Positions 43,668 through 55,146 of a stretch of 64,000 nt of DNA are shown in pieces (position 1 is the first letter of the stretch; every line of letters begins with the position of its first letter). The DNA is from Monarcha castaneiventris obscurior. Taxonomy: Eukaryota > Chordata > Aves > Passeriformes > Monarchidae. Below the pieces are notes generated by a model, which ran no database searches, was not told the DNA's origin, and saw only the letters and a list, made by a program, of their open reading frames with translations. Position numbers and translations under genes: made by a program. The stretch lies in assembly GCA_026261815.1 (NCBI GenBank), contig JAMPIT010000493.1:9379501-9443500 (forward strand), read 5' to 3'.

Positions 43668-46600
43668 ACAGCCACTTTTATTTTGCTTAAAATAAAAGTT
43701 CAAGGCCCATTTAAGCATCTGAAAGATGCGACTGCTGAGGGCTCAGCATCCAAAAACCAGAAGGAGAACTAAAGAAGAGGAAGAAGGAGAAGAAAGCTGG
43801 CTGCCTATCTGAGAGCTGTCCCTTGTGTGCCTTCAGAGCATGCTGAGAAGTTCTGGAAGCCCAACCCTTCATGTCTCCATTCTTCATCTGTGGAGCAGAA
43901 GCTCCTCTCACACAGGGAAGTGCAGGAAAAGCTGCAAGCGGGGCATGAGATTGGGATGGAGTTAAAATGGGGTTTAATTTGGCTTTTATGCCCAAACATG
44001 AGTGTGGGAGTTGGGAACTCTGCACAAATCCAGGATCTTTATCTTCACCTCTGGGGAGTTTTACCTCGAGCCCCAGCAGATGAGAAACGCCTGCAGATGT
44101 TGTTTCAGGCTGTTGATTTCTCCTTATCTCTGCCAGCTCTCAGCTCCGGCCGCACATCTGATGCAGCCGAGTCCGAGCGGGCACTGCCCAGCCCTGGGCT
44201 GTCCCGGCCTTTCTGTGCCCTTCCCATCATCCAACCATTCTTCACAACGCATTTATTAGTTACTGTTCTGTACCAATTCATTTGCACCTGTTCTAGACAC
44301 GGAATTTCTACCTCTTTTTCATTCCACCAATCATTTTGTGCCACCACCACCAGAGAAGATGGAGGAGAAGAAGAGGAAGAACAGGGCAACTCCCAAAATC
44401 CTCCATCTTAGACCCTTCATCCTCATATTAGAAATCCTAAAATCTACTTTTTGCCTTGTAAAATACTAAACCACTACTCATTTTTTACTTCTCTTGTTCT
44501 GCAATACTTCACGCTGCATTGGCAACATTTCCCATGGACTAAAATCAAGCTGGTGCCATTCTGGGCTTTTTGCCAGGGTCCAGGACCCCTGTGCTGGGGC
44601 TCCTGACCCCCCAGGGCAGCCCGAGGTGTGCCTTGGGTTCCAACACATGAGGAATTTCATCTCTTCAGACAGGTCAGGCAACTGCTGGAAGCCACCCATG
44701 GAAGGGGTCTGGGAGGGAGGGTCTTCCTGGCACCCAAACATCCCTGGGGCTGAGCTTGCAGTGGGGCCTGAGCTTGGGGAGCTCTGCACTTGTTTATTGA
44801 TCCTTCCAGCAGCCCAATTTCCATTTAAAATGGAATTTTCATTTCCATGATGGCTCATTCTTTGGTTGGAAGCGAAGGACAGCTGTGGGTGGTGCCTCAG
44901 GACCTGGGTGGGCTCGGGCAGGGTTTGTGCTTTTCCCAAGGATTTTTCGTGCTGCGCTTGCCCCACTCTGGCTAAACCAACCCAGAGCCTCGTCCTGATC
45001 CATTCCCACTTCCAAATACAGCCCTGAACCAAAAATTTGGGTTGAGACATCCCCAGTCCTTCAGCATCCCTCGGAAGTTTGGTGAAGTGTGACAGAGGGG
45101 ACTCGGGGAAGCTGATGAAACTGAGACAGAAATGATTTATTCGGTTATTTAGAACAACAGAGAACAGATAAGATCAGCTCCTATGGAACTTTTTACAGGA
45201 ACTGCTGATTAAAAATGCTTTTCCTGTCACAACCTCTTTCCCTGCCCTCCAAAACAATGAATGAATTCGTAGTCACATGAGGGAACGTGACCTTGATTCT
45301 CTGTTTTCATTGATTAAATTTAAAAAAAAAAAAAAAAAAAAAGTGTTTTGACAACTCTTTCTGCACCTGCAGGTACACACTGAGAACGAAACAAAGGTGG
45401 AATTTAATAAATGTCATCTGGTTAACCCAGGGGTGAGCGAGGGACAGGGACAGGACTCTGCTCCATGAATAAAATTTACAGGGAGAGTTCCAGGGAAGTA
45501 TTGCTGACATGTTCTGGTGACAGGTGACCACAAAATTGTTCAATTCAATCCGGCCAGCAGGGATTGAAATTACAGAAGAGATCAATAATAACGTGGGCAG
45601 TGCATTCACTCAGGATGCAGAGGCTGATACAAAATAAAAGGCTCTTTTTGAAGCTCCACCTGGCACTTTGGAAGGTTCCCCTGGATTTAAGGAAAGAATT
45701 CTGAATATAGGAAGGTTATGGCTTTCTAAAGTCACAGATCATGGTGTGGATTGGTCAGGTAAAAGCAGTTTTGGTTGGAAGGGAAGCAAAAAGCAGAGGG
45801 AACTTCAAAGCCAGATCAGGATGCTCAGGGCCTCAGCTGACTGAATTTTAAATATCTTTATCAATGGGGGTTTCACCTCCTCATGGTGAATTTTCCCGTG
45901 TCTAACTGGAATTTCCCTTGCTCCAACCTGTCCCTGCTGCTGCTTCCCTTTTAGAACAGAGAGTCCTGCTCTGTTTCTCTGCCACCCCCTGGAGTAGCTG
46001 AAGAGGGAATTAAAGCCCAGCAATAAAACAAACTCCTCCAGAGCACCCAAATTTTGCTCTGTTACAACCCCCCCCTGTTCCTCCCCTCCACTGGCAGTAG
46101 ATAAACAGCTCTGCATTTATTAATATTTCAAATAAACCAATACTGGCGTTGGCTGTGGCAAGCACCTGACCCAACAATTCCTGAGGGGGTTGGATGGATC
46201 ACAAGGAGCACCTGGATGTGTCCAACACCCCCATGCTGAGCCCTGGGATGGGATCCCTCTGGAAAAGGGCACGGGGTGGGTGAGCCTTGGTCTGGTGGAA
46301 CAAGGAACAGTTTAAGGGATGAACACGACCTGTCTGCTTCCTCCTAATTCCACAAATTCCAGCCAGGTGAGAGAAACCCAACTTCTCCTGCTGCTCCCAG
46401 GGCCTGGCATCACAATATTCCCAATTCCAGCAGTTCTGGTGGCACTGGGACAGCTGGGAAGGGAAAGTTTTCCAGTGCCTGTTTGCAGTGGAAAGTTTTG
46501 GGTTGGGTTTTTGCTTTTCCAGGGAGTAGCACGTGCCCCGGAATGTGAGGAATGTCCCTGTGTGGATTTCCACCCGTTCCTGCTGGCCAGTCCGGCCCTG

Positions 46601-49566
46601 GTTCGCTCTGGAGCGAGGCCAGGCTGGAACAGATTTGGAATAAATTTCCTGACTCACTCAGGGCCAGAGGGTGAGGTCCCCTCCAAGAATCAAAAGATAA
46701 AAACAGAGCCTGGCCCTCGTGTCCGGCCAGAGCAGGGCTGGAAGGGGATGGACAGAAGCTCACCATCCTCTACAGGAGGGAAAATCCTCCCTCCAGATGG
46801 ATTGTCATGGCCTGGAGCCGGCAAGTGGAAATTCCTCCTGATTGTGGAAGGTCACACTGGTCAGATTTAAATTGTTTGAGTGGGTTCCCCCACAGAAAGG
46901 AGAAATCGCTCTCTAAAACCCAAAGGGAACCATGAAATGCTCACTATTTCTGTACTTTGCATCCACGCTGAGGTGGGACTTTCATTTTCCTTGATGAAGG
47001 TCAAACTCCCACTTCTAAGAACAGTTATGCACATGATGGAGAATTCCTCTGGGACTCTGAGAACAATGTAAGACCTGGGGAATATTTTAAAACTTCCCAT
47101 CAGCTCTGCTGTCAATTTATTTTGCAAATAAACCAATTTTGTTACATTTCCTGGTGGTCTCATCATTTAAAAACTCTGAGCTTGATAAAATTTAGATAGA
47201 CCTTTAGACAGACATCTTGGAGGGCCTCATCTTAAGAAATGTTATGTTTTTTCCAACATTGGAGCTAAAGGACCAGTAAGGAAACAGGAATCTCCCAGGG
47301 CACTCCGCATCCTGCAGGGCTGGAGCTTTAATTGGGATTTCAGAGGGCACAGGGGGTATTTTAGGTACCACTTGGTGCCAAGTTAATCATCTGCCCCCAG
47401 GCAGCTTTGCAAGGGCAGTGGGGGATCAAAGAGATTCCAAAATGAGTAAAAGTGTGCCAGAGCATTGCCATTGTTGAAGGCAAGAGAGGAGCTGTCTGTC
47501 AGATGTGGGAATTCATGAGGCTCTGGGGTGGGAGATGCTCTGCCCAGTTTTATGCTCCAGAGCTGCCCCAAAACCTGTCAGAGAAGCTGGGAAAAAAATT
47601 CTGGATGCCTGCCTGGCCATGGCCAAAGAGCTGCCTGACTTCTTTAATCTTGGTGAGATGAAGGAATATAAATTTATTTGAAATACTAACGCCATTAAAT
47701 AATAGTTAAATAATACCAACCTCCTGGCTGCCGATGATTCCCTGATCAAGAGTTCCAATTCCTTTGCATCCCTGGTTCTTGGCCTGTGGTGGAAAGAGAA
47801 GGCAAACCAGAGGAGCCACAAGTGCAACACCATCACTGGGCACTGCAGAGCCCATCAAAAGAATATTGCAAAGTAATTATTAATAGGAATTGATTAATTA
47901 GTTCACAGGATGAGGTCAGTGGTCCAACCCTGCTGGTAGAGAGGAGGAAATAAATGCACAATTGGGTGATACCTCCCCAGACCCTTCACAACGGTGGAGA
48001 AAGCCAGAAAAAAACTCCCCAAGTCCCTGTCCTTGCTTTGTCCCATCTTTTGCAGCTGCACCAGCCCAGGGCACTGCTGGGTGAGGGGTTCTGGGATCTT
48101 TGTACCCATTACACTCTTCAGGCACCCTAAAAACAGCCATAATTCCCCAACAGCACCCAGTTTGACCTCTAAAACCCACAGGAACCCAAACGCGAACAGA
48201 AAAATTCCTTTTTTAATCATTTAATATTTGGATTTTCCTTCCTGGTGAAGACAATTCTTCTTGGGAGGTTCAAAGTCCGTGCATCCACGATGAGCTCTGT
48301 GCAGGTGGGATTCCATTCCCACTGCTGGTCCACTTGCTTCCTGCACGGCCCCGTTGGAACTCGAGGCCGTCTCCAGCAATTTTAGCATTTGCTGACAGAG
48401 AAGAGGAGTTTGATCCCAGACACAAAAGCATTGCAGGCTCCCCAGGAGCTCGTAAAGTTCCACTGCAGTTCCATTGATTCACGGCCTGCTCGTTCCCGCA
48501 GCAAAAACACAAAGCAACAGCAGATTTGTGGATCCCAAAAAAAAAAGGAGCCGGCCCCTAGACTGGAATATTGAGAATAAATGTTCTCAGCACTGCTCTG
48601 CTGGCTGGGTTCTAGCAGGAGTTGAAACTTTATCCTTCCTGCGTCTGAAGAGGGACTCATTATTTTGAATATTTTAAGAAAATAAATTAAAAAAATCTCC
48701 GGCGGGTTCTGGAAAAAATGAAGGAAAAACTGCTGGAAGTTGGACTCTTTGGGATGTGCAATACATGAGTTTTATTTTCTGACTTGTTGTGGCATCTTCT
48801 GTCAGGCTGGACCCAGCATTAACTCTGCCTTCGTTACGTCCATAAATTTGAAAATAGGTCATTTTAGCTGGGATTTAGTTCATAAAACTTTGGGAGTGCC
48901 ACTGCTGTGGATCACAGAATTTAGGGGGGATGTCAGCCCTGCTTGATGCTCTTGGGATATATCAAAAGTGGGGGAAAAAAGACAAGAGCAGAGATGATCC
49001 CACACGATCCCAACGCAGGTAATGATGAATATCAGTCAAAATGTGGGGCTGGAGAGGCTTTAGCAGGGCTGGAAAGGAAAAAGGAACAGCAAAAACCTGT
49101 TGCATTTTCTGCCCAGAGCGAAGACTTTGTGCAGATTCACACACGTAACACCCAGATATGTAATGGGCAGCTCCAGGGTCCTGGTGGCATTCCTGGGCAT
49201 TTCAGGGGACAACCATTGGCCATTTCTGCCCACTCTTGTAAATTCAGCCTGTGTCTGGTGGCTCGGTGCCAGCACATTCCTGCAGCAGGAGCCTTCCTTG
49301 GCTTTTGTGTGAGCTGTGCATTCATTCTCTTCCACATCAGTGGGGCATTACAGAGAGCAGCCCCAAGCGTGAGCCAGGGAAAGCCGGGATTAGAGGTGCC
49401 CTCAGAACAAAGCATACCACACGTGCCAGAGAAAATCTCCAAGGGCCCAGGAGTCAGCAGAGAGAGACAGAGGGAGAGGGCACGGGCAGGCTGCTGAGGA
49501 TTTGGGGAGTTAATCTCGGTTATTTGATGAGCACGGCCACAAAAATGGGGTGGAACGGGTTCTGTG
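43668..49566. other. Long unique non-coding stretch
   Basis: No gene is recognised. A 21-A run lies at 45322-45342. Around 47110-47165 GCAAATAAACCAATTTTGTT and CCTGGTGGTCTCATCA resemble the R-U5 end of an old LTR, but no 5' end or duplication could be found. The open frames (up to 194 codons at 43827) overlap in several registers and carry no domain I know. Confidence 0.45.
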
Positions 49567-50047
49567 TTGCACTGCTCCCCCTGTGAGACCCCACCTGGGG
49601 CTCTGCAGCCAGCACTGGGGTCCCAGCACGGGAGGGATGTGGAGATGTTGGAGAGAGTCCAGAGGAGGCAGCAGGATGATCAGAGGTGGGGAAAGGCTGG
49701 GAGAGTTGGGGTTGTTCAACCTAGGAAAGAGAAGCTTTAGGGTGACCTCATTGTGGCCTTTCAGTTCCTGAAGGAGCTACAGGAAAGATGGAGAGAGACT
49801 TTTTACAAGGGATGGAGGGACAGGACACAGAGGGCAGGGATGGGTGGGATATTGGGAAGGAATTGTTCCCTGGGAGGGTGGGCAGGCCCTGGCACAGGGT
49901 GCCCAGAGAAGCTGTGGCTGCCCCTGGATCCCTGGCAGTGCCCAAGGCCAGGCTGGAGCAGCCTGGGACAGTGGAAGGTGTCCTGCCCATGGCACTGGAT
50001 GAGTTTTAAGGTCCCTCCAACCCCAAACCATTCCATGATTCTGTGAT
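49567..50047 (+). mobile_element. CR1 LINE 3' end (longest copy)
   Basis: It enters the element inside the reverse-transcriptase ORF (GTGAGACCCCACCTGGGGCT, CTGCAGCCAGCACTGGGGTC). It runs through GAGAGAGTCCAGAGGAGGCA, GGGTGACCTCATTGTGGCC and the 3' UTR (TTGTTCCCTGGGAGGGTGGG) to CCATTCCATGATTCTGTGAT. Compared with the copy at position 46 it lacks about 20 bp after GGGACAGGACA. It belongs to the CCCTGGATCCCTGGCAGTGC subfamily. The frame is broken and no protein is made. Confidence 0.92.
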
Positions 50048-52855
50048 AAACCATTTCACACTCTGATCAAGTCATATCTCCATCAGTCTCTGTGCTCCCA
50101 GTGTTCCCAGTGCTTCCAGAAGGGAGTTTTAGATTCCTCCTGCCCAGGTTACTGGAAGTTATCTGATCTCCAGCCTAACTACATCCATCGTCATTTTAGT
50201 GCCATTTATTCTTGTCCTGACACTTCCTCAGCTCAAGCAGTTACCTCCTCACCTCTTCAGAGCATCCCTTGAAGGATAAAGGGGTGGAGTTGTTTAATTC
50301 CATCCCATAAATCAATCCAAGCATTAACAGCACGTCTCTGCTCCAGCTGGAATTTCTCATGCTGTATATGGATGACAGGGACAATTCCAACCCTCCCAAT
50401 CCCACCCCTCACCAAGACATTGCTGCTCCTGTCTCCAAACACACCCTGGGAGTCATCTGAGCTTTTCATGGATAATTCACACGGATAAAACACAATCACA
50501 CTGCCACCAACCCAGATCTTTGTTCCCAGCTCCTTCTAACGAGGCCTCTGCTCCCATCTCCACCCAGGAATTTCCAGCCAGCACAAGACCTTGGCTCCTG
50601 CTCTGAGAACAAAGCAGCTCAAGAGAGGTGGGAAAGTCAAACTGATTGATGTTGATCCGCTGCCCTCCTGAAAAGGATCCAATTATCCTACAAAGACGTG
50701 GAATTTCAACTACTGGAAGGCAGACAGCTCCAAGCGTGGAGGGCTGAATCCATTAAATCCAACTCCCAGCCACGTCTGACTGGAGGGAAATCACCTTCTC
50801 TGATGGAAACAGGAATTTTGGGAGGCAGGAGGGGGGTGAGGTGTGCTGGGTGCACCAAGAGTGCTGAGCAGAGTCTGCTGAGAGCTGGGGGATGTCAGTG
50901 AAGTGCTAATCATAAGCAGAGGAATTTTATTGCTTCCTTAAGAGGGGACAGATTTCCACGCAATCATCTCCAAACTCCTGGAAGTGCCTGTCAGAGTCGG
51001 AGCTGGATTTCAGTTTTCTTTTCTGAAAATAATCCTGAAAATCTCCTCCACTCTGGTTTTCACTCCCTCACCTTAGGCAGTCACAGGTGTATCTGATAGT
51101 GCAGGTATTAGTGATAAATTACTGATATTACTCAGAGGTCCAGCTCTAAGGGCAGGGAGTAATTAAGATTTTGCTTCCCAGGAGAAATTTGGGACACTGC
51201 CTCTCTTCCCTCTTGCCATTCTTTTGATGATGTGCAAAATTAGCCTAAAAGTTCTTCAATACCCTACTTAATTTTGTTATTCTTTTACCTTAAAAATATC
51301 AGAAATGTTTTCTTTCTGGCTTTGTTGATGCAGTTCTCCAGAAATGCCTGAGCTTCATTTTCTGAGCTGATTAACTGACAATTACCCCAAATTAGTTCAT
51401 ACATCTGTAACGACTAATTCAGCCACCCACAAGCATTTGTTTCAGGCCACCACCACTTGTTCACAACAGAGCAAAATATCAAATCTGGCCCTTCTTGGGG
51501 CTGATTAAGAGTCAGCAGCTCATCACTGCTGAGGGTGCAGTGCTTCGGGCCGCTTGGAAGAGTTTTGGGAGTTGTTATTTCCCCACAGAACCCAAGATTG
51601 TTTCATCTTGGCCGTGTCAAGCTTTTGGTGAATCAAAGGCTGGTTTCCAATGGAACCATGCCTGGATTCAGGAGGGGCTTCTGAGGAGCTGAGGACTTCC
51701 AGCACTTCCAGCACCGCTGCTGCCAAGCTCATCCTGGTTCGAAAGCCTGAGGAGCACGGGTGGTGCTGGAGAGCAGGAGGAGAACACCCAGCAAAGGCAT
51801 AAAAGAGTTCGAAACAATCCTGACTCAATTTGGGCCCATCTCAAATATCAGCTTCCCCTCCAATAATCTCTGTGACATTTCATTTGTTCTCCAGCCATCC
51901 ATTGTCTCCTGGAGGCTCCTCCTGCCAAACCAGCGCCCGGCAGCTCCTCGGACACGGCCGGAGGGTGGACGGGGCTGGGTCCAAGCTCAGGAGGTGCCAT
52001 GGGCCCAGATGAGGTCCCTGGGGCAGTGAGGGAACCTCAGTGATGGTGGAGGTGGCTTTCCCAACCACAGCGTTGGTCTTAGGAGTCCTTCAAAGCTTTG
52101 CCACACCAAATTCTTCTGCCTCTTCCAGTTTTTAGGCCTTTTTTTTCCTTTATAAAGAACCAGCAAAATCTCAGAGCGTTTACACCTCTAAAACCTTCCA
52201 TTTTAAGCATCAGGATTCGGTCAATATTTGCCACTGTCCATAAAACCCATGGTAACACATCAGAGTCATGGGTTGGAGAGAAATGAACCACAGCAGCTCC
52301 AAACTCTCCATCAGCTGCTGGCAGGAGCTCACCCGGCAGCCCCCGAAATGCCTCCACAAGTCCCAGCACATTCCTCACAAAGATCAATCCCCTGCAGCTC
52401 TGCAGGAGACAAAACGTGGCCCTGACAAATGCAATTTACCCCTGCAACAGGAGCAGCCTCACAGGATTTACTGCAGAGAAAGGAAAAACCAAACCCATGG
52501 ACCCTGGGGAAGCGATCTCGGGTCTTGCTCCCTGCGGTGCTGCTTGGGTGCTGCTCACAAATAAAAAGGGATGTTCACAATCAACTTCACTGCATTCCTC
52601 GATTATTTGCTGTTTCAGAGGCACAGTGGAGGTTGGTACAACCCAAAGTTCAGCAATGTGGGGTGAAGGAGTCTGATGGAAAACTCTGGGTGAGGTTTCT
52701 TTGTTTGTTTGTTTGTTTTTTCTGGAGCCGTCACCTGGAGCCCTCCAGAACAAACCACGGGGTGAGAGCAGTGATGGCATTGCTGGGCTCCCCTCCACTT
52801 GTAGGAACCTGCAGGTTTACCCCAAAAAACTTCTTCAACTCACCTTCCCCACCAG
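50048..52855. other. Unique non-coding stretch
   Basis: No gene is seen. A (GTTT)n run lies near 52700-52720. Mildly GC-rich sequence around 51930-51985 (CCCGGCAGCTCCTCGGACAC) is too short and CpG-poor to be a CpG island. Confidence 0.5.
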
Positions 52856-52962
52856 CAAGAATGACTTGAATATTTCATTCTTCCTCGATTTGGTGTGAGA
52901 CTCAGCGTGCAAAAATCTGCTCGCTTCTCCCAGCAGAAGTGGTGGTAGGAGGGAAGGAATTC
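52856..52962. repeat. Local duplication, left copy
   Basis: Its partner is at 53878-53988, offset by about 1025 bp in direct orientation. Shared blocks are TGGTGTGAGACTCA, CGTGCAAAAATCTGC, CTTCTCCCAGCA and GGTAGGAGGGAAGGAATTC. Upstream, GAATATTTCATTCTTCCTC matches CAATGTTTTATTCTCCCTC. The copies are roughly 80 percent alike. Confidence 0.8.
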
Positions 52963-53877
52963 AATTCCGTGTGTGTCACCATTTATTGTGATAACTCCTG
53001 GACAAAACTCCTGGGTTTTGTGTTTCAACACAACATTTATTCTTCAGCATTAGGCGGCCCTTGGTTTTTAATATTTTAATTCTCCAACTGCTTTCATTCC
53101 ATCTTTCCCCCCCCTCTCCTCATTACAATATTTTGATTATTCAGTGGGGATAATTCTCTTGCCCTAGAAGTGACAGAACAGAATGAAACAGCAAGAAAAA
53201 AATGTAAAACTTCCCAGGACATGCTGAGTGGATTTAGGGAGAAGGTCAGGCTGGCAAAGCTGCTTGTGCCAGAAGCAGGCACTGGGATAAACTTTATTCC
53301 TGGAAGTTGCTCAGGCTTTGATGAAGAGGATGGTTTTTGGGTGAGGAAACAACTAGAAAATCATTCATCTGCCTGCCCTTCATCCCTCTGCCCTCTGCTG
53401 TGTACACAACTTTATTGCTTTGCATTCTTCTCTCCACTGAGATTTATACTTCTTCAGGAGAGCCTTGCCTTGTAAAAATTTTTTCAGGCTATAGGTGTGG
53501 AATACATTTATTTTAGGCTGGTTTGACAAGAGGAAAAGCAGCTTAAAGTCTTTGCAAAGCGAGGTTGGGCTATCTGGCCCGTGCATTCCTTCCTCCTGGA
53601 ATGAAGGAGAAATTGCCAGAGTATGGACATGAAAGGCTGTCAGTTAATGTGGGGAGGGGGGGTTTGGAAGAGATGGAGAAGGAAAAAAGGAGAATTTGGC
53701 AAAATCTCTCGTGTGAGAGGAGAAAATAAGGAAGTACAAACACATTTAGCACAATAAACCCCCTGTGCCATTCACAGATTTCACTTTGAAGGGAGTAAAA
53801 CATCCTATGGAAGCACGGAGAATGAGACACAAAACGACCTTTAGGTAACTGACAGCATTTTTGTTCTCCAAACTCCA
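52963..53877. other. Sequence between the two local duplicates
   Basis: About 0.9 kb with no recognised gene. It contains AACACAACATTTATTCTTCAGC near 53027 and a C-run at 53108-53115. There is no trace of reverse transcriptase, gag or transposase. Confidence 0.5.
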
Positions 53878-53988
53878 CAGCAAAAATAACTTCAATGTTT
53901 TATTCTCCCTCAACATGGTGTGAGACTCAACGTGCAAAAATCTGCCCACTTCTCCCAGCATAGCTGATGGTAGGAGGGAAGGAATTCC
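53878..53988. repeat. Local duplication, right copy
   Basis: This is the direct-repeat partner of 52856-52962. The copies could be two insertions of one unknown low-copy element, or old LTR-like ends around the roughly 0.9 kb between them. No TG...CA ends or target duplications were found to decide. Confidence 0.8.
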
Positions 53989-54980
53989 AGGAGAGGAATT
54001 CCCTGCTAGCAGGGTCCCCTGGAAGGAGGAGTGGAGGTACAGCAGGGGAATGCTGCTCAGCAGCAGTAAAATGTGGAATTCTGGCTGTGGAGAGTGGCCA
54101 GGTCAGAATCCACAAAGAAATGCTTCATTTGGGAGAGGTCTTGATAAATTCTAGCCAAGTGAGGGGTCATCCCTGCTGGAAAAGGGAACAGGGATGTGGC
54201 CTGTGACAGGGATTCATTTATCCTGCTCTTTGGGGATGTCAGAAATCAAATCCCTGCTCCTCCCCACAGAATTAAAAAGGCAAAATCTGACAGATTTCAC
54301 AAAAGACACTTTTCCCCCCCAATCAATAAATTTGTCCATTGTCACAGAGCCTCTTCCTATCTTATTTTTCCTCTTCCTAAAGACAAGTGATCGGTTTTTC
54401 TCTGACACCATCGCTCTCTCTTGAGCTGGATCTATAATTCATGAGCATGAAAACAGTGGCATCAGAAAGAAAACCTGTCATAAATTCAGCTATTTAAGCT
54501 TTTAAATGAGCACTGATGGCAGCGTGGGGATGCAGAACATTTATTGCAATGCTAAATATAGGGGGAAAGCTAAAAGCTTTCCATCAATACATGGGGAGAA
54601 CAAAATCCTGAAAGCACTCGGAGCTTGGATTTTTGTCCTCTGGAAATTGGATTGATGGTTCCTTTCCTTTGGTTTTGGGTTTGTCTGATTTTTGGGGGGA
54701 TTCTTTGCCTTTTGGATTTAAGATTGTCACTTGCTGGAGGGCTTGAATTTGAAATTTGGACCGTTCCCCTCTCCTCTTCTCCCCCAGCAGCATCACTAAA
54801 GACAGCTCCAAGGTGAGGAGGGGAGGAATGGGATAAGGCTGGTTCATGGAAGATCCCTTGTTGTCCCAACAAGTTTTTAATGAAGAAATTTCTCCAAAAA
54901 ACGCTCTGGTAGCCACAGAAGTGGTGCCAACATTGCCAAGGGACAAGAAGGGACGTCTCTCTCCTATAAATTCCCTCTCT
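53989..54980. other. Unique non-coding stretch
   Basis: No gene is seen. Two overlapping minus frames of 134 and 142 codons at 54570-54998 read the same DNA in different registers, which argues against coding. Confidence 0.5.
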
Positions 54981-55146
54981 GTTGTCATCTAAATTCACTT
55001 TTTATCCATTTCCAGGTGGCCCAGCACTCCCATTCTCCCTTTCCTAATCCCAAATTCTGTTGTCATCTAAATTCACTTTTTATCCATTTCCAGGTGGCCC
55101 AGCGCTCCCATTCTCCCTTTCCTAATCCCAAATTCTGTTGTCACTG
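54981..55146. repeat. 78-bp tandem duplication (2.1 copies)
   Basis: GTTGTCATCTAAATTCACTT begins at 54981 and 55059, and GTTGTCA again at 55137, an exact 78-bp period. The two full units differ at about one base (CAGCACTCCC versus CAGCGCTCCC), so the duplication is recent. Each unit carries TTTATCCATTTCCAGGTGG, which resembles a splice acceptor. Confidence 0.95.

Noticed and set aside
46867..47166. An older LTR ending near 47166 (AATAAA then GGTGGTCTCATCA)
   Set aside because: No TG start, inverted termini, target duplication or second copy was found in the window.
51930..51985. Possible CpG-island promoter
   Set aside because: It is too short and CpG-poor, with no downstream exon.
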